A program made the position numbers and the translations under genes. Positions 54,662 to 64,000 of a DNA stretch of 64,000 bases are shown piece by piece; the stretch's first letter is position 1, and each line of letters starts with the position of its first letter. The notes below the pieces were generated by a model. It had not been told where the DNA came from, did no database searches, and saw only the letters and a program-made list of their open reading frames with translations. The stretch is taken from positions 186,001 to 250,000 of the forward strand of contig NZ_JACCHQ010000008.1 of the NCBI RefSeq assembly GCF_016031655.1, given 5' to 3'. This stretch comes from Bradyrhizobium glycinis (lineage in GTDB: Bacteria; Pseudomonadota; Alphaproteobacteria; Rhizobiales; Xanthobacteraceae).

Positions 54662-55240
54662 CTAGGTGGAGGGTCTCGGTGGGGCAACCGGCAGCAGCAC
54701 CTCGAACAATGTCTTGCTGGCGATGGGATGGGCGCCTTCGAGCGCCAGCAGCCGCCGCTTGGAGATCACGCCGCCATAGGGCGAGAGCCGGTCGGTGTAA
54801 TTGCCTGTTTCCAGCACCCGGTGGCAGGGCACGATCAGCATGAATGGATTTTTCGCAATCGCCTGCGCCACGGAATAGACCGCGCCGGAGGCGCCAAGCG
54901 CCCGGGCGACCTCGAGATGGGTGCGCGTTTCCCCGCGGGGAATGCTGCAGGCGTACTCGTAGACGCGCCGGTTGAAGCCGGGCACCCCGCCGGCGTCCAG
55001 GCTGACCTCGGAGAAATCGGGATCGTGGCCTTGCAGCAGGCCGGTGATGCCCTCGATCGCAAGCTCGGCATTCTCGGACGGGCGTTGCTCCCGCGCCTCG
55101 GGATGGACCTGGAAGATCCGGCGGCGGGTGTCGATCTCTCGCGCCTCCGGCAATTGCACCGCGACCACACCCGTGTCGCTCCAGATGATGCCGCAACGGC
55201 CGATGGCCGTGTCGAATATCGCGTACGCCCGCCCCGCCAT
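54662..55240 (-). CDS. ogt: Methylated-DNA-[protein]-cysteine S-methyltransferase
   Basis: 192 residues from ATG 55240 (MAGRAYAIFD); a GTG two codons upstream is possible. Active-site Cys139 is in LIVPCHRVLE. The Arg-finger helix region is RTHLEVARALGASGAVYSVAQAIAKNP. It transfers O6-alkyl groups from guanine to itself in suicide repair. It lies 10 bases before the AraC gene on the same strand and is probably co-transcribed with it. Confidence 0.9.
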   Translation of the reverse strand: MAGRAYAIFDTAIGRCGIIWSDTGVVAVQLPEAREIDTRRRIFQVHPEAREQRPSENAELAIEGITGLLQGHDPDFSEVSLDAGGVPGFNRRVYEYACSIPRGETRTHLEVARALGASGAVYSVAQAIAKNPFMLIVPCHRVLETGNYTDRLSPYGGVISKRRLLALEGAHPIASKTLFEVLLPVAPPRPST

Positions 55241-55413
55241 GCACACGCCCCACTCAGTGCACGTTTCTCCCCGGAGCGGCGATCATAACACCGCCACAAT
55301 CCGGCGCACCTGGAATCTTATCAGGACGTTAACAACCGCCCGGCGGGTCGCTCCAAACCGCTTGGCGGGGCGCGCCGTCTCGGCTAATCAGGAGGGCGTG
55401 AACCGCGCATCTC

Positions 55414-55487
55414 GCGGGCGTAGTTCAATGGTAGAACGGCAGCTTCCCAAGCTGCATACGAGGGTTCGATTCCCTTCGCCCGCTCCA
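55414..55487 (+). tRNA. tRNA-Gly (anticodon CCC)
   Basis: 74 bases including an encoded CCA. Acceptor GCGGGCG pairs with CGCCCGC. The D-arm is TAGTTCAATGGTAGAAC, the anticodon loop TTCCCAA in stem GCAGC/GCTGC, and the T-arm AGGGTTCGATTCCCT. The small antitoxin-like gene just downstream fits the use of tRNA ends as integration sites. Confidence 0.96.
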
Positions 55488-55530
55488 AAGCTTTCGGTCT
55501 GGCCGATATCCCAAATAGTAGGCTGAAGCT

Positions 55531-55740
55531 ATGGTTGGGAAGCTCGAACAAGCCATTGCGCCAATCTCCCGACTGCCGGTCGCCGATCAGGAAAACCTCG
55601 GCCGGAAATTACTGTCCTATGTCGAAAGGCTGAGCACCATTCGGTGCGAAATTGGCCGCGGCATCCGCTCGCTCGATGCAGGCAAGGGCGAGAGCCTGAA
55701 CATGGAAGAGTTTCTTCGCGACAAGAACTCACGACATTGA
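55531..55740 (+). CDS. Antitoxin-like small protein without an intact toxin partner
   Basis: 69 residues: KLEQAIAPISRLPVADQENL, then GRGIRSLDAGKGESLNMEEFL, the layout of ParD/RelB-like antitoxins (N-terminal helix, then a GI.SLDAG.G segment). Overlapping its end, the frame starting TTG 55737 reads LSVSFRPFGRRKS and stops at 55797-55799. This resembles the first residues of a ParE/RelE toxin but is cut short. The toxin is therefore likely decayed. It lies next to a tRNA. Confidence 0.5.
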   Translation: MVGKLEQAIAPISRLPVADQENLGRKLLSYVERLSTIRCEIGRGIRSLDAGKGESLNMEEFLRDKNSRH

Positions 55741-55900
55741 GCGTAAGCTTCAGGCCATTTGGTCGCCGGAAGAGCCGCGACCGCAGGCGAAGATTCTAAT
55801 ATGTTAGCCTCTCGCTCTCGGCACGTCTGCCTCGTCGGCCCTAAGTTCGCTCTCGCCCTGTGGATGCGGTCCTTGCGCCGGGCAATATTGGGATGAGGTC

Positions 55901-56482
55901 ATGGACCAACAAAAACTCGACCGTGCAATCGGCCGGCGCCTGAAGACGCTGCGGACGCAGGCGGGCATGACGTTGAATGAGCTCGCAGGCCGCTCCGGCG
56001 TCAGCCGGGCCATGATCGGGCGGGTGGAGCGGGCGCAGAGCAGTGCGACGGCGGCGCTGCTCAACAAGCTCTGCGCGGCGCTCGACGTCACGCTCAGCGA
56101 TGTCGTCGCGCTCGCCGAGAAGCCGCCGGAGCGCCTGGTGCGGCTGGCGGACCAGCCGCTCTGGCGCGACCCCGACAGCGGCTACCGCCGGCGTCATGCC
56201 TCGCCCCCGGATGCGGCCAGCGGCATCGAGATCATCGTGGTCGACCTTCCGGCCGGCGCGCGCGTCTCTTACAGCCCCTGGGGCCGCAACGCCTTCACCC
56301 AGCAGCTGCTGATGCTGGAGGGCGCGATCGCGGTGCATATCGATGCCAAGGCGGTGCGGCTGCGCGAGGGCGATTGCCTGGATTTCGACGTGATGCGCGC
56401 CGTGATCTTCGAGAACGAAACCAGGCAAGACGCGCGCTATGTCATCATCACGCGGCGCGGCGCGTCCTACGGCAAGATGTGA
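55901..56482 (+). CDS. XRE-family regulator with C-terminal cupin domain
   Basis: 193 residues. HTH at 8-65 (IGRRLKTLRTQAGMTLNELAGRSGVSRAMIGRVERAQSS). The cupin at about 105-190 has VVDLPAGARVSYSPWG and VRLREGDCLDFDV. It lies 9 bases before a GNAT gene and probably controls it. Ligand unknown. Confidence 0.88.
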   Translation: MDQQKLDRAIGRRLKTLRTQAGMTLNELAGRSGVSRAMIGRVERAQSSATAALLNKLCAALDVTLSDVVALAEKPPERLVRLADQPLWRDPDSGYRRRHASPPDAASGIEIIVVDLPAGARVSYSPWGRNAFTQQLLMLEGAIAVHIDAKAVRLREGDCLDFDVMRAVIFENETRQDARYVIITRRGASYGKM

Positions 56483-56491
56483 GGGCAGGGC

Positions 56492-56980
56492 ATGGAGACG
56501 AGCACGATGCAGATCCGTACCGGCGACACCTACGATCCGCGCGTCGTCGCGCTGCTCGATCACCACGTCACGACCGCGCGGGCGCAGACGGCGCGGGGCA
56601 GCGCCCATGCGCTTGATCTCGCGGGCTTGCGTGCACCCGAGGTCGCGTTCTGGACCGGCTGGGACGGCGAGACGCTGGTCGCGACCGGTGCGTTGAAGAC
56701 GCTTTCGGCTGAACACGGCGAGGTCAAGTCGATGCACACGCTGCAGACCGCGCGCCGGCGCGGCTATGGCGGCCAGATGCTGCGCCACATCATCACGGAG
56801 GCCCGCGCGCGCGGCCTGACGCGGCTCAGCCTCGAGACCGGCTCGTGGGACTATTTCAAGCCGGCGCACGCACTCTACCTGGCGCACGGTTTCGTCGCCT
56901 GTAGCCCGTTCGAGGGTTATGTCGAGGATCCCAACAGCCTGTTCCTGATGCTCGACCTGTCGGCGCCGGCGCAGCGATAG
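56492..56980 (+). CDS. GNAT-family N-acetyltransferase
   Basis: 162 residues. The acetyl-CoA loop is LQTARRRGYGGQMLRHIITEA, and the preceding strand is VATGALKTLSAEHGEVKSMH. The C-terminal LYLAHGFVACSPFEGYVEDPNSLFL is typical of PaiA/YhbS-like GNATs. It follows the XRE-cupin regulator in one operon. Confidence 0.86.
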   Translation: METSTMQIRTGDTYDPRVVALLDHHVTTARAQTARGSAHALDLAGLRAPEVAFWTGWDGETLVATGALKTLSAEHGEVKSMHTLQTARRRGYGGQMLRHIITEARARGLTRLSLETGSWDYFKPAHALYLAHGFVACSPFEGYVEDPNSLFLMLDLSAPAQR

Positions 56981-56981
56981 C

Positions 56982-57509
56982 TCAGGAGCGCGTCTCCTCG
57001 ATCTTGTCGAGCACGCGCTCGGGGGCGATGTCCCGGGCCGCTTCCTGCAGGTCGCGCTCCGCGTCCGGCTTGACGTCGAGCCGGTCGGCGATCTGCGTGA
57101 GCAGGCGGGCCACCTTGGTCAGCTCGTGCTCGGCGAGCAGGCTGATCTGGAGATCGAGATCGGCGCGCTTGTCGGCCGCCGCGGTCATGCGGTTCTGCGA
57201 GATCAGCACGAAGGTGGAGAGGAAGATCGCCTCCACCGAGGCGATCATCGCCAGCACGACGAAGCTCTCGTCCCAGGCAGGAAGCCCCGGAATCCAATGC
57301 AGGTTGGCGATGATCCAGAACCCGAACACGGCGAGGTGCAGGTAGACGAAGATCATGCTGCCGGTGAAGGCCGTGATCGCGTCCGCGAGCTTGTCCTGGC
57401 CGCTTGCCGCGCGCTGCTCGCGGCGGCGCCGGGCGACCAGCGCCTGGATGTTGCGCTCGAGCGTCGGGCTCAGCCCCTCGCCGGACTCATGGGTGATATC
57501 GTTAGGCAC
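56982..57509 (-). CDS. DUF1003 membrane protein
   Basis: 175 residues from GTG 57509. A basic N-terminal helix (LERNIQALVARRRREQRAA) is followed by two membrane spans (SMIFVYLHLAVFGFWIIANL and FVVLAMIASVEAIFLSTFVLI). The family signature ISQNRMTAAADKRADLDLQISLLAEHELTKVARLL comes next. Function of the family is unknown. Confidence 0.85.
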   Translation of the reverse strand: MPNDITHESGEGLSPTLERNIQALVARRRREQRAASGQDKLADAITAFTGSMIFVYLHLAVFGFWIIANLHWIPGLPAWDESFVVLAMIASVEAIFLSTFVLISQNRMTAAADKRADLDLQISLLAEHELTKVARLLTQIADRLDVKPDAERDLQEAARDIAPERVLDKIEETRS

Positions 57510-57570
57510 GCCCCGGCAACGGTCCGCTCGGGGAGCTGTTCCTCGGCCAGGACGCAAAAAGACCGACCCC

Positions 57571-57583
57571 CTCATTAAATGAG
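57571..57583. promoter_or_regulatory. Candidate LacI-type operator
   Basis: A perfect palindrome CTCATTAAATGAG (single central A), 36 bases before the lacI-family gene. A second partial repeat, GAG-N8-CTC, overlaps its right arm. Autoregulation is likely. Confidence 0.5.
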
Positions 57584-57619
57584 TTGCGTACCTCAAAACA
57601 CCTCTGCTAGCCTTCAGCC

Positions 57620-58678
57620 ATGGCCGAGACCCTGAGCCCGACTGTGCTGACGCTGAAGGACATCGCCCGCGAGGCCGGTGTCAGCCTCGCCACGGTCGAT
57701 CGCGTGCTGCACAACCGGCCGGGGGTCCGCCCGGATACGGTCCGGCGCGTCAAGGACGCCATCGCGCGCAATTCGTTCCAGCCGCATGTGGCCGCCGCCG
57801 AGCTCGCGCGCGGCCGCGCCCGCCGCTTCGCCTTCGTGATGCCGTCGGGGCCGAACCCGTTCATGCAGCAGATCGAGGCCTATCTCGGCGAGATGGCGGC
57901 CTGGCTGTCGGCCCGCCGCCTCAATGTCGAGATGATCGCGACCGACGTGTTTGAACCTGCCGCGCTCGCGGCCTCGCTCGAGGCGCTGTCGGGCGACTAT
58001 GACGGCGTCGCTGTGGTGGCGCTGGACCATCCGAGCGTCCGCGCCGCCATCAACGACCTCGTGGATGCCGGCACCAAGGTCGTGACGCTGGTCTCGGACG
58101 TGCCGTCCTCGCGCCGCCACCATTATGTCGGCATCGACAACATCGCTGCGGGCCGCACCGCCGGCGCGCTGGTCGGGCGCTTAGTCGGCCAGAGGTCCGG
58201 CAAGGTCGCGATCGTCGCGGGCTCGCAGGGGCTGCGCGACCATGCCGAGCGCATCTTCGGCTTCAACCAGGTGATGGCGACCGAATTCCCCGATCTCAGC
58301 GTGCTGCCAGTGCTGGAAGGGCGGGACGAGGACGACCGTTCGGAGCAACTGCTGGCGCGGCTGCTCGGCAAGCATCCCGACATCGTCGGCCTCTACAACG
58401 TCGGCGCCGGCACGCAGGGCGTCGCCAAAGCGCTGAACGACAAGGCGTTGGGGGCGGCCGGGCGCGACAAGCAGGTGGTGTTCGTCGGGCACGACGTTAC
58501 CGCGCTGACGCGCCGATTGCTGCTGCAGGGCGTGATGGATGCCGCGATCTCGCAGAACCCCGGACATGAAGCGCGCGCGGCCGTCCGCGTGTTGCTCGCG
58601 CTCGCCCGCGGCGAGCCGATCTTGAGCGAACAGGAGAAGATCAGGATCGACATCGTGATGCGGGACAATCTGCCCTAG
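57620..58678 (+). CDS. LacI-family repressor of the xylose cluster
   Basis: 352 residues. The N-terminal HTH and hinge helix is LTLKDIAREAGVSLATVDRVLHNRPGVRPDTVRRVKDAI. The periplasmic-binding-protein-like domain contains YVGIDNIAAGRTAGALVG. It is divergent in type from XylR activators. Its position just before xylB, xylA and a sugar ABC importer indicates control of pentose use. Confidence 0.9.
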   Translation: MAETLSPTVLTLKDIAREAGVSLATVDRVLHNRPGVRPDTVRRVKDAIARNSFQPHVAAAELARGRARRFAFVMPSGPNPFMQQIEAYLGEMAAWLSARRLNVEMIATDVFEPAALAASLEALSGDYDGVAVVALDHPSVRAAINDLVDAGTKVVTLVSDVPSSRRHHYVGIDNIAAGRTAGALVGRLVGQRSGKVAIVAGSQGLRDHAERIFGFNQVMATEFPDLSVLPVLEGRDEDDRSEQLLARLLGKHPDIVGLYNVGAGTQGVAKALNDKALGAAGRDKQVVFVGHDVTALTRRLLLQGVMDAAISQNPGHEARAAVRVLLALARGEPILSEQEKIRIDIVMRDNLP

Positions 58679-58760
58679 CGGCAGGTGGATTTGGCAACAG
58701 GAGGCCTGCGGGGAAAAGCGACGCAAGATCGCTCACCGTCTCAGGCGAAAGGGAGGACGA

Positions 58761-60212
58761 ATGTATCTCGGGATCGACATCGGCACGTCCGGTGTGAAAG
58801 CGGTGCTCGTGAGCGAAGCCGGCGCGGTGACCGCGACGGCGGCGCGCGAGCTTGCGCTGTCGCACCCGGCGCCGCTGTGGTCCGAGCAGGATCCCGACGC
58901 CTGGGTCGATGCGGCCGTCGGTGCCGTCGATGATCTCGCCGCGCGCCATGCCCGGGAGGTCGCGCAGGTCCGGGGCATCGGCCTGTCGGGTCAGATGCAC
59001 GGCGCGACGCTGCTTGGCGAGGACGGCCGCCCGCTGCGTCCGGCCATCCTCTGGAACGACGGCCGCTCGCAGGCCGAATGCGCGGCGCTGGAGCGGCGCT
59101 GCCCCTCGCTGCACGCGATCGCCGGCAATCTCGCGATGCCGGGCTTCACCGCGCCGAAGCTGCTCTGGGTGGCACGGCACGAGCCGAAGATCTTCGACCG
59201 CGTGGCAAAGGTGCTGCTTCCGAAGGCCTATGTCCGCTATCGCCTCACCGGGGAGATGGTCGAGGACATGTCGGACGCATCAGGCACGCTGTGGCTCGAC
59301 GTCGGCCTGCGCCGCTGGTCCGCGCTGCTGCTGCATGCCACCGGGCTCGATCTGCACCACATGCCGCGTCTCGTCGAGGGCAGTGCGGTGAGTGCGGTGC
59401 TTGCGCCTGAATACGGGCAGCGCTGGGGCATGGCGAAAAATGTCGTGGTCGCGGGCGGGGCCGGCGACAATGCGGCCAGCGCGATCGGGCTCGGCGCCAT
59501 CGCACCTAGCGATGCCTTCCTGTCGCTGGGAACGTCGGGCGTCCTGTTCCGCGTCACCGATCGCTTCGCTCCGGCGCCGGCTTCGGCCGTGCATGCCTTC
59601 TGCCACGCGCTTCCCGGCCTCTGGCATCAGATGGGCGTGATGCTGTCGGCCGCGGCCTCGCTTGCCTGGCTCGCTGGCGTGATGGAGACGCCGGCCGCAG
59701 CGCTCCTGGCGCCGCTGGGCGAGCGCGTCGATGCACCAAGCCCGATCCAGTTCCTGCCTTATCTCGACGGCGAGCGCACGCCGCACAACGATGCCGCCGC
59801 CAGCGGCGCCTTCGTCGGCCTGCGCGGCGCGACCGGCCGCTCCCAGATCGTGCAGGCGGTGCTCGAAGGCGTCGCCTTTGCCGCGCGCGACAATCTGGCG
59901 GCGCTGAGCACAGCCGGCGGGCCGATCGCCGAGGTCGATCTCGTCGGCGGCGGCTCGCGCTCGCTGCTGTGGGCGCAGATCTGCGCCGACGTGCTCGGCA
60001 TGCCCGTCCACCGCGTCGAGGAGGGCGAGGTGGGCGCCGCGCTCGGCGCAGCGCGGCTCGGCCGGCTCGCCGTAACAGGCGAGAACCCCGCGGACGTCTG
60101 CACGCGCCCGCGGCGGCTCGCGAGCTTCACACCCCGCCCGTCCGCCGCTGCGGCCTATGACGAGGCCTATCGGCGATGGCGCGCGCTCTATCCCGCATTG
60201 AAGGAGTCTTAA
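58761..60212 (+). CDS. xylB: Xylulokinase
   Basis: 483 residues, FGGY family. It starts YLGIDIGTSGVKAVLVSE, with GLSGQMHGATLL near 75 and the ATP-site SLGTSGVLFRVTD. The C-terminal segment is VDLVGGGSRSLLWAQICADVLG. It phosphorylates D-xylulose. SD GGGAGGA precedes the ATG. Its final codons hold the ribosome site of xylA. Confidence 0.92.
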   Translation: MYLGIDIGTSGVKAVLVSEAGAVTATAARELALSHPAPLWSEQDPDAWVDAAVGAVDDLAARHAREVAQVRGIGLSGQMHGATLLGEDGRPLRPAILWNDGRSQAECAALERRCPSLHAIAGNLAMPGFTAPKLLWVARHEPKIFDRVAKVLLPKAYVRYRLTGEMVEDMSDASGTLWLDVGLRRWSALLLHATGLDLHHMPRLVEGSAVSAVLAPEYGQRWGMAKNVVVAGGAGDNAASAIGLGAIAPSDAFLSLGTSGVLFRVTDRFAPAPASAVHAFCHALPGLWHQMGVMLSAAASLAWLAGVMETPAAALLAPLGERVDAPSPIQFLPYLDGERTPHNDAAASGAFVGLRGATGRSQIVQAVLEGVAFAARDNLAALSTAGGPIAEVDLVGGGSRSLLWAQICADVLGMPVHRVEEGEVGAALGAARLGRLAVTGENPADVCTRPRRLASFTPRPSAAAAYDEAYRRWRALYPALKES

Positions 60213-61535
60213 GTGAACGCGCCAGCCAAATTCTTCGATGCAAGTGCACCCGTCGCCTTCGGCGGCAAGGAGGCCGAAGGCGCGCCCGCCTTCCGCTGGT
60301 ACGACAAGGACCGCCTGGTGCATGGCCGCCGGCTCGAGGATCACTTGCGCTTTGCCGTCTGCTATTGGCATTCGTTCTGCTGGCCGGGCGGCGATCCTTT
60401 CGGCGGCGAGACCTTCCTGCGGCCTTGGCATCACGGCACCGATGCGATGGCAATGGCGCGCGCCAAGGCCGACGTCGCCTTCGAGCTGTTCCGCCTCTTG
60501 GACGTTCCCTTCTTCACCTTCCACGACGTCGATGCGGCGCCGGAAGGTAGCTCGCTCGCCGAGTCCGTCGCCAACCTCAACGCCATCGCCGATCTGTTCG
60601 AGCAGAAGATGGCATCGAGCAAGGTTCGCCTGCTCTGGGGCACTGCGAACCTGTTCACGCACCGCCGCTACATGGCGGGCGCGGCCACCAACCCGGACCC
60701 CGACATCTTCACCTATGCCGCCGGCCAGGTCCGCGCTGCGCTGGAGGTGACGCACCGGCTCGGCGGGCAGAACTACGTGCTGTGGGGCGGACGCGAGGGC
60801 TACGAGACGCTGCTCAACACCGATCTCAAGCGCGAGCTCGATCAGCTCGGCCGCTTCGTCTCGCTGGTCGTCGAGCACAAGCACAAAATTGGCTTCAAGG
60901 GCCCGCTCCTGATCGAGCCGAAGCCGAAGGAGCCGACCAAGCATCAATATGATTTCGACGTCGCCACCTGCTACGGCTTCCTCGAGCGCTACGACCTGCT
61001 CAAGGACGTCAAGCTCAACATCGAGCAGAACCACGCCATCCTCGCCGGCCATTCCTTCCATCACGAGGTGGCGCTGGCCGAGGCGCTCGGCGTGTTCGGC
61101 TCGCTCGACGTCAATCGCGGCGACGATCTGCTCGGCTGGGACACCGACCAGTTCGCGATGAACGTGCCGGAGCTGGCGCTGGTGTTCCACGAAATCCTGA
61201 ACCGCGGCGGCTTCACCACTGGCGGGCTCAATTTCGATGCCAAGATCCGCCGCCAGTCGATCGATCCCGATGATCTCATCCATGCCCATGTCGGCTCGAT
61301 GGATGCCTGTGCGCGGGCCTTCCTCGCCGCCGCCGACATGCTCGACGCCGGCACGCTGAGTGCGCCGCTCGCAAAACGCTACGAGGGCTGGGCCGGGCCA
61401 GAGGGCCGCGCCATTCTCGCCGGCCAGCGTTCGCTCGCCGATCTCGCCGACCGCGCGATGTCTCCCGGCTTCGACCCGCAGCCGCGCTCGGGCCGGCAGG
61501 AATATCTGGAATCCCTGGTCAACCGCTATGTCTGA
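60213..61535 (+). CDS. xylA: Xylose isomerase
   Basis: 440 residues from a GTG directly after the xylB stop, with AAGGAG inside xylB. Catalytic and metal stretches are [86 protein letters not shown] and [13 protein letters not shown]. It converts D-xylose to D-xylulose. Confidence 0.95.
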   Translation: MNAPAKFFDASAPVAFGGKEAEGAPAFRWYDKDRLVHGRRLEDHLRFAVCYWHSFCWPGGDPFGGETFLRPWHHGTDAMAMARAKADVAFELFRLLDVPFFTFHDVDAAPEGSSLAESVANLNAIADLFEQKMASSKVRLLWGTANLFTHRRYMAGAATNPDPDIFTYAAGQVRAALEVTHRLGGQNYVLWGGREGYETLLNTDLKRELDQLGRFVSLVVEHKHKIGFKGPLLIEPKPKEPTKHQYDFDVATCYGFLERYDLLKDVKLNIEQNHAILAGHSFHHEVALAEALGVFGSLDVNRGDDLLGWDTDQFAMNVPELALVFHEILNRGGFTTGGLNFDAKIRRQSIDPDDLIHAHVGSMDACARAFLAAADMLDAGTLSAPLAKRYEGWAGPEGRAILAGQRSLADLADRAMSPGFDPQPRSGRQEYLESLVNRYV

Positions 61536-61548
61536 GGAAACACCGTTG

Positions 61549-62306
<758 letters not shown>

Positions 62307-62307
<1 letters not shown>

Positions 62308-63377
62308 TGGCTATGCCCATGGAATCCCCGATCAGCTTCACCAATGTCGGCAAGATCAGATGGTGGCAGCGCGGCATCTTCGCCTCGCAGACCGGCTACG
62401 TCCTGCTCGCGCTGGCGGTGCTGCTGGTGATCATGCATTTCGCCAGCCCGTACTTCTTCAGCCAGGGTAACATGCAGAACGTGGCGAAGAACTTTTCCTT
62501 CATCGCCATCGCAACGCTCGGCGTCACCTTCGTGATCATCACCGGCGGCATCGACCTGTCGGTCGGCTCGATGATGTGCTTCTCCGCCATGATCACCTCG
62601 ATGGTGATGACCGAGCTGTCGGCGCCCGGCTCGCCGCTGGTGCACATGGCCGCCGACGGCAAGACGGTGCTCGCCAATGTTCCGGGGCTGATCCTGCTTA
62701 TCTCGATCCTCGCCGGCCTCGGCGTCGCGCTGATTGCCGGCCTCTTCAATGGCTTCTGCATCGCCGTGCTCGGCCTGTCGCCCTTCGTCACCACGCTCGG
62801 CATGCTCTCGATCGTGCGCGGGCTCGGCTATGTCGTCTCCAACGGACGCGGCAGCTTCCCCGGCGGGCCGGACGCCGATTATTTCTATGCGCTCACCTCC
62901 GGTGACGTGCTCGGCGTGCCGGCGCCGTTCATCTATCTCGTGATCCTGGCGCTGACGATGGCGGTGGTGCTGCACCACACCTCGTTCGGCCGCCACGTCT
63001 TCGCGCTCGGCGGTAACGAGAAGGCGGCCGAGCTCACCGGCATTCCGGTGGTGCGGGTGAAGATCGAGGTCTACGTGATCTGCGCGCTCGCCGCGGGCCT
63101 GCAGGGCATCATCATCTCCGGCTGGCTCGGATCGGCGCCGGCCAACATGGCGACCTCCTACGAGCTCAACGTGATCGCGGCGGCCGTGATCGGCGGTGCC
63201 AATCTCGCCGGCGGCATCGGCGGTCCGCTCGGGGCCATCGTCGGCTGCGTGCTTTTGGAGGTGATCCGCAACGGGCTCGTGCTGGCCCAGGTCAGCTCGT
63301 ACTGGCAGCAGGCGCTGGTCGGCGTGATCATCATTCTGGCTGTGCTGGTCGACCGCGTCCGCTCGCGGATGACCTGA
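62307..63377 (+). CDS. Sugar ABC transporter permease (RbsC/XylH-like)
   Basis: 356 residues from ATG 62307, overlapping the ATPase stop (TGATG). About ten membrane spans. Family stretches are VIITGGIDLSVGSMMCFSAMI, LSPFVTTLGMLSIVRGLGYV, FALGGNEKAAELTGIPVVRVK and VIGGANLAGGIGGPLGAIVG. It is the single permease of a CUT2-type importer. Confidence 0.92.
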
Positions 63378-63470
63378 ACTGAAGACATCTCGGGAAGGCA
63401 AGGAAAACGCCGCCTATCCGCTTCCCGGGGGCTTTCGAGGGGATAGGCACCAACAAGAGTGGAGGAGACA

Positions 63471-64000
63471 ATGAGGAAACTGCTTCTAGCCGGTATCGCG
63501 GTTGCGATGATGGCGACGCCGGCATTCGCTGCGAACTACCGCTTCGTCATCGTGCCGAAGGCGATGAACAATCCGTTCTTCGACTTTGCGCGCGACGGTT
63601 GCCTGAAGCGCGCCAAGGAGCTCGGCAACATCGAATGCATCTACAAGGGGCCGGTCGAGCATGAGCCGGCGACCCAGGCCCAGATCATTCAGGACTTCAT
63701 CACGCAGAAGGTCGATGGTCTCGCCATCTCGGTCGCGGACGTCGCGGCCATGACCAAGTCGATCGAGGCGGCGACCGCGGCCGGCATTCCCGTCATCACC
63801 TTCGATGCCGACGCGCCGGGCTCCAAGCGCATTGCCTATATCGGCACCAACAACAAGGAGTTCGGTCTCGCGCTCGGCAAGGAATTGCTGAAATTGCGGC
63901 CCGACGGCGGCAAATACGCGATGGTTTCCGGAGGCCCCGGCGCCAAGAACCTCGCCGAGCGGGTCGACGGCGTGCGCGAGGCGCTGAAGGGCTCGAAATG
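63471..64000 (+). CDS. Sugar ABC transporter substrate-binding protein (3' end beyond the window)
   Basis: 176 visible residues. ATG 63471 has SD GGAGGAG. The Sec signal is MRKLLLAGIAVAMMATPAFA, cleaved before ANYRF. The CUT2 binding fold has VPKAMNNPFFDFARDGCLKRA, DGLAISVADVAAMTKSIEAA and ITFDADAPGSKRIAYIGTNN. It is the periplasmic receptor of the xylose-cluster importer, probably for xylose or a related sugar. The window ends inside the gene. Confidence 0.9.
   Translation, partial: MRKLLLAGIAVAMMATPAFAANYRFVIVPKAMNNPFFDFARDGCLKRAKELGNIECIYKGPVEHEPATQAQIIQDFITQKVDGLAISVADVAAMTKSIEAATAAGIPVITFDADAPGSKRIAYIGTNNKEFGLALGKELLKLRPDGGKYAMVSGGPGAKNLAERVDGVREALKGSK

Noticed and set aside
54662..55240. 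Idea that the AraC and Ogt genes form a split Ada system
   Set aside because: The AraC N-terminus has several Cys but not the Ada phosphotriester-acceptor zinc motif, so only co-transcription can be supported.

Overview
The window is chromosomal DNA of an alphaproteobacterium, most likely a Bradyrhizobium species or a close relative. The grounds are very high GC with a GC3-rich codon style, a GcrA regulator, a SAM-II riboswitch, pst/pho genes of rhizobial type, a Bradyrhizobium-type box (aerobic benzoyl-CoA) cluster, a haloalkane dehalogenase very close to DbjA of B. japonicum as I remember it, and several families of roughly 90-160 bp palindromic intergenic repeats. This is inference from the sequence alone; no search was run.

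Layout. 1-2982: a branched-chain-type ABC importer (livH partial, livM, livG, livF). 3104-4021: small genes, including a 28-codon ORF with a strong ribosome binding site. 4052-7898: a glutamine-synthetase-like ligase and a Rieske oxygenase in one minus-strand operon, divergent from an IclR regulator. 7964-10312: PRC-barrel protein, VOC protein, AraC regulator, group II truncated haemoglobin. 10316-17197: the box cluster, with BoxR, benzoate-CoA ligase, an alpha/beta hydrolase, BoxC and BoxB. A TGCA-type palindrome precedes boxC, and a very long hairpin follows boxB. 17497-19005: Tat-type amidohydrolase.

19.0-24.1 kb is a gene-poor, lower-GC accessory stretch. It holds a frameshifted ThuA gene, a secreted C13-type (legumain/caspase-fold) peptidase and four small unrecognised genes. 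24119-27942: SDR dehydrogenase, polysaccharide deacetylase, OmpA-family protein and a small membrane protein. 28011-29974: a self-contained cassette with a perfect 24-bp palindrome over a promoter, a TetR regulator, a DbjA-like haloalkane dehalogenase and a frameshifted GNAT gene.

30395-37943: an LPG-synthase-like membrane protein and the phosphate regulon phoR-pstS-pstC-pstA-pstB-phoU-phoB. A good Pho box lies before pstS, and phoU lacks its second half. 38175-42576: gcrA, divergent from argD-argF-hslO; the spacer carries a cluster of GANTC methylation sites and a promoter plus hairpin. 42744-46364: apaG, then opgC with two SGNH-fold periplasmic proteins, one of which has lost its catalytic residues. 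46479-49038: metZ with a SAM-II riboswitch and a terminator, and a long-form dCTP deaminase.

49232-57509 holds mixed housekeeping and accessory genes: MATE pump, Met/Gly-rich secreted protein with a frameshift, SRPBCC, VOC, AraC, Ogt, tRNA-Gly(CCC), antitoxin-like protein, XRE-cupin, GNAT, DUF1003. 57571-64000: a LacI-controlled xylose cluster (xylB, xylA, and an ABC importer whose binding protein runs off the window end).

The strongest items for follow-up are: the natural loop-deleted DbjA-type dehalogenase under a palindromic, probably leaderless promoter; the half-length PhoU; the OpgC plus active/inactive SGNH pair; the ligase-Rieske operon; the truncated haemoglobin joined to boxR; and three genes broken by frameshifts near their N-terminal ends.
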